Source of the DNA: Sulfurovum riftiae
Lineage (GTDB): Bacteria; Campylobacterota; Campylobacteria; Campylobacterales; Sulfurovaceae
Reading direction: 5' to 3'
Assembly: GCF_001595645.1 (NCBI RefSeq)
Contig: NZ_LNKT01000023.1
Coordinates: 160,641 to 224,640 of the forward strand
DNA: 64,000 nucleotides
Made by a program: the position numbers and the translations under genes. This document shows, piece by piece, positions 62,769 to 64,000 of this stretch. The number at the start of each line of letters is the position of its first letter. Positions within the stretch are counted from its first letter, which is position 1. The notes beneath the pieces are model-generated. The model saw nothing but the letters and a program-made list of their open reading frames with translations, ran no database searches and was not told the origin of the DNA.

Positions 62769-63552
62769 TATTATCTTCTCTATCTCTTCTTTCTGCTATC
62801 TCAGTGAGAATTTGTTTTAGATTATATCCGCTTACTTTCAGCAAATAAGCCCATGCATCATCTCCAGAGTAATATTCACCGCCAACCCCACTATATATAG
62901 TTTTCAATGTCTCTTGTATTTTTATAGCTTGCTCTCGCTGAGGATAATAAAACATAACTCTAATTGGTTTGTACCCATAGCTTTGTATAACCTTAACCCT
63001 AGTGTGTTCTTTGGTTATGTGATCCCCATCGGTGGTGGCATCTCGCCATTTTATTTCAACGGCATCGTTGCCATTCAAGAAATCAATCTCGAATGTTTTA
63101 GGTTTTGTCCCTTGAGTGTTTTTAACAAGAACCTTTCCACCTTTACTATTGGCAAAGAACAGGCACATTGATGCAGCCTCTTCTAAGAAGGATCCGGCAT
63201 ATTTATACAAAAAACGACCAGTATTCTGATATTCGTCAATCAGTATACCTTCTTCATTAGAAATTCCCAATACTCTGTATATCAGGTAATGAGAATTATC
63301 ATCGGCTTTCATTTCCTCCTTCCGGGCTGTTATTTTCTCATCTAAGTTTTGAGCATATTCATCAGCTAATTTGCCAATTTTTGTTTTCAGTAATTTTAAA
63401 CAAGTTCCTGATGCGATTGCTTCATCTATTATGGCTCTTTCATACTCGTAAACGGCCTGAACTAATTCTTGCTTCTTTTTCTTTTTAGTTTCAATACCCA
63501 GACTCTCACAATAAGCATTGAGTTCTTTTTTGTTTAATCTTTCAACCTTCAT
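62758..63552 (-). CDS. Type II restriction endonuclease, ApaLI-like
   Basis: A 264-residue nuclease paired with the methyltransferase. The N terminus (LNKKELNAYCESLGIETKKK) looks like a SAP-type DNA-binding module. The PD-(D/E)XK core is Asp157-x8-Glu166-Ile-Lys168 in FEIDFLNGNDAVEIKWRDA, followed by TDGDHITKEHTR, a stretch I associate with ApaLI-like enzymes. Recognition sequence is not deducible. ATG 63552 is about 45 bases after an attC-like end, so the two genes form one cassette. Confidence 0.8.
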   Translation of the reverse strand: MKVERLNKKELNAYCESLGIETKKKKKQELVQAVYEYERAIIDEAIASGTCLKLLKTKIGKLADEYAQNLDEKITARKEEMKADDNSHYLIYRVLGISNEEGILIDEYQNTGRFLYKYAGSFLEEAASMCLFFANSKGGKVLVKNTQGTKPKTFEIDFLNGNDAVEIKWRDATTDGDHITKEHTRVKVIQSYGYKPIRVMFYYPQREQAIKIQETLKTIYSGVGGEYYSGDDAWAYLLKVSGYNLKQILTEIAERRDREDNNDK

Positions 63553-63595
63553 TCACTTATCCTTTGCTTGCAACCCAGTTGCAATTTATTTTGAG

Positions 63596-63726
63596 AGCTA
63601 ATGGCTGAACACAAAAATCTGTTTTCTGTTCCAATCATTTTTATCTTTATCATGATACCAAACTTTTTGGCAAGATGAAGTTTTTACAGCTGGGAAAACA
63701 GATTTTTGTTGCTATGTTTTGTTACC
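63596..63726 (-). other. Long attC-like inverted repeat between cassettes
   Basis: On the minus strand, a stretch starting GGTAAC (63726-63721) and ending ATTAGCT (63602-63596) contains perfect 16-base inverted arms (ACAAAAATCTGTTTTC, 63611-63626, and its complement 63694-63709). The outer boxes resemble attC boxes, but the essential GTT reads ATT. It could be a degenerate VCR-like attC, or an unrelated long hairpin between two cassettes. Confidence 0.4.
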
Positions 63727-63735
63727 TTTTATATA

Positions 63736-64000
63736 TTAATCTTCATAGCTAAATAATTCAAAATCCCCATTTAATAGTCTTGTTTCTACACCTGTTGTTG
63801 TACTTAAGAGTTTAATTGCTTCTTCTAATGCTTTTCTATATTTTGATAAATTATCCTGGCTTAAGTCCTTTTGGTATTGTGGGGCAAAAGTAAAACCTAC
63901 ATATTCCATAACCTCTTGAAAATGTACTAAGTTATTTCTTGCCACAAAAAGCTCTTTAATATCAGCTAACCAATTTTTATCACTTAAGTCAATATTATGT
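63736..64000 (-). CDS. HEPN-like protein, C-terminal part (cut by window edge)
   Basis: The open frame continues beyond the right edge of the window, so the GTG at 63945 is not needed as a start. About 87 residues are visible. Just upstream of that GTG is KNWLADIKELF, followed by VARNNLVHFQEVMEYVGFTF. Arg-Asn-Asn-Leu-Val-His fits the HEPN nuclease motif R-x4-6-H, and it lies in a helix as expected. HEPN proteins are often toxins or defence RNases. The stop is followed by the attC-like hairpin at 63596-63726, which suggests a cassette gene. Confidence 0.5.
   Translation of the reverse strand, partial: HNIDLSDKNWLADIKELFVARNNLVHFQEVMEYVGFTFAPQYQKDLSQDNLSKYRKALEEAIKLLSTTTGVETRLLNGDFELFSYED

Noticed and set aside
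1..64000. tRNA, rRNA or known riboswitch genes
   Set aside because: I found no cloverleaf-like or rRNA-like sequence by eye in the intergenic gaps; absence is not proven without a covariance search.

Overview
The window looks like the chromosome of a sulfur- or hydrogen-oxidising Campylobacterota bacterium, probably Sulfurovum or a close relative. This is a judgement from protein families, not a database match. The clues are a fused DctQM TRAP permease, the short Campylobacterota-type RecO, OprD-like porins, haem-binding and rhodanese exports, frequent extended -10 promoters of the form TGnTATAAT, and many small toxin-antitoxin modules between housekeeping genes. No rRNA, tRNA or CRISPR array was found.

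Layout. 1-3400: an AT-rich accessory island with a divergent HTH regulator (cut by the window edge) and two gene sets, each behind the same about 25-bp palindromic operator. The sets encode hypothetical proteins, an FtsK-gamma-like winged helix, a UDG-like protein and a SIR2 enzyme. 3500-13700: toxin-antitoxin genes (MazEF-like, CcdAB, MntA with a truncated HepT, an orphan ribbon-helix-helix protein) mixed with an AAA/DUF4143 ATPase, a HAD phosphatase, a TRAP permease, a DUF1254/DUF1214 protein, thioredoxin, MoxR and a fructosamine-kinase-like protein. 13700-24500: glutamine and glutamate handling (periplasmic glutaminase, porin, AspT-type exchanger, GltB), plus RecO and a small lipoprotein. 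24600-37850: IMPase, AccD, HrpB, an RHH-PIN-Pif1 operon, redox and sulfur proteins, a tRNA nucleotidyltransferase with a repeat inside its HD region, and a histidine kinase.

37850-44890 is a lipoate and 2-oxoacid dehydrogenase locus: LipA and a LipM-like octanoyltransferase on one strand, and divergently an acyl-CoA synthetase, E2, a stand-alone acyl carrier protein, E1-alpha and E1-beta. 44900-47800 holds two SLC13/DASS carboxylate transporters. 47820-56330 is a GGDEF-EAL protein abutting a complete nucleoside uptake and salvage operon (nupC, deoC, deoB, deoD, tsx, deoA, cdd). 56430-61030 holds AmrS and AmrB, Pcm, MltB and a CitE-like lyase next to a small inverted-repeat element.

61178-64000 looks like the distal end of an integron cassette array. 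All genes lie on the minus strand and are AT-rich (a small hypothetical protein, a type II restriction-modification pair, and a HEPN-like fragment). They are separated by attC-like sites, one of which shows the paired boxes and extrahelical bases expected of attC. Short palindromic repeats with a GTAGGGTGGGC core are scattered through intergenic gaps. No intergenic stretch exceeds about 300 bases; repeats and signals in the gaps are listed separately.
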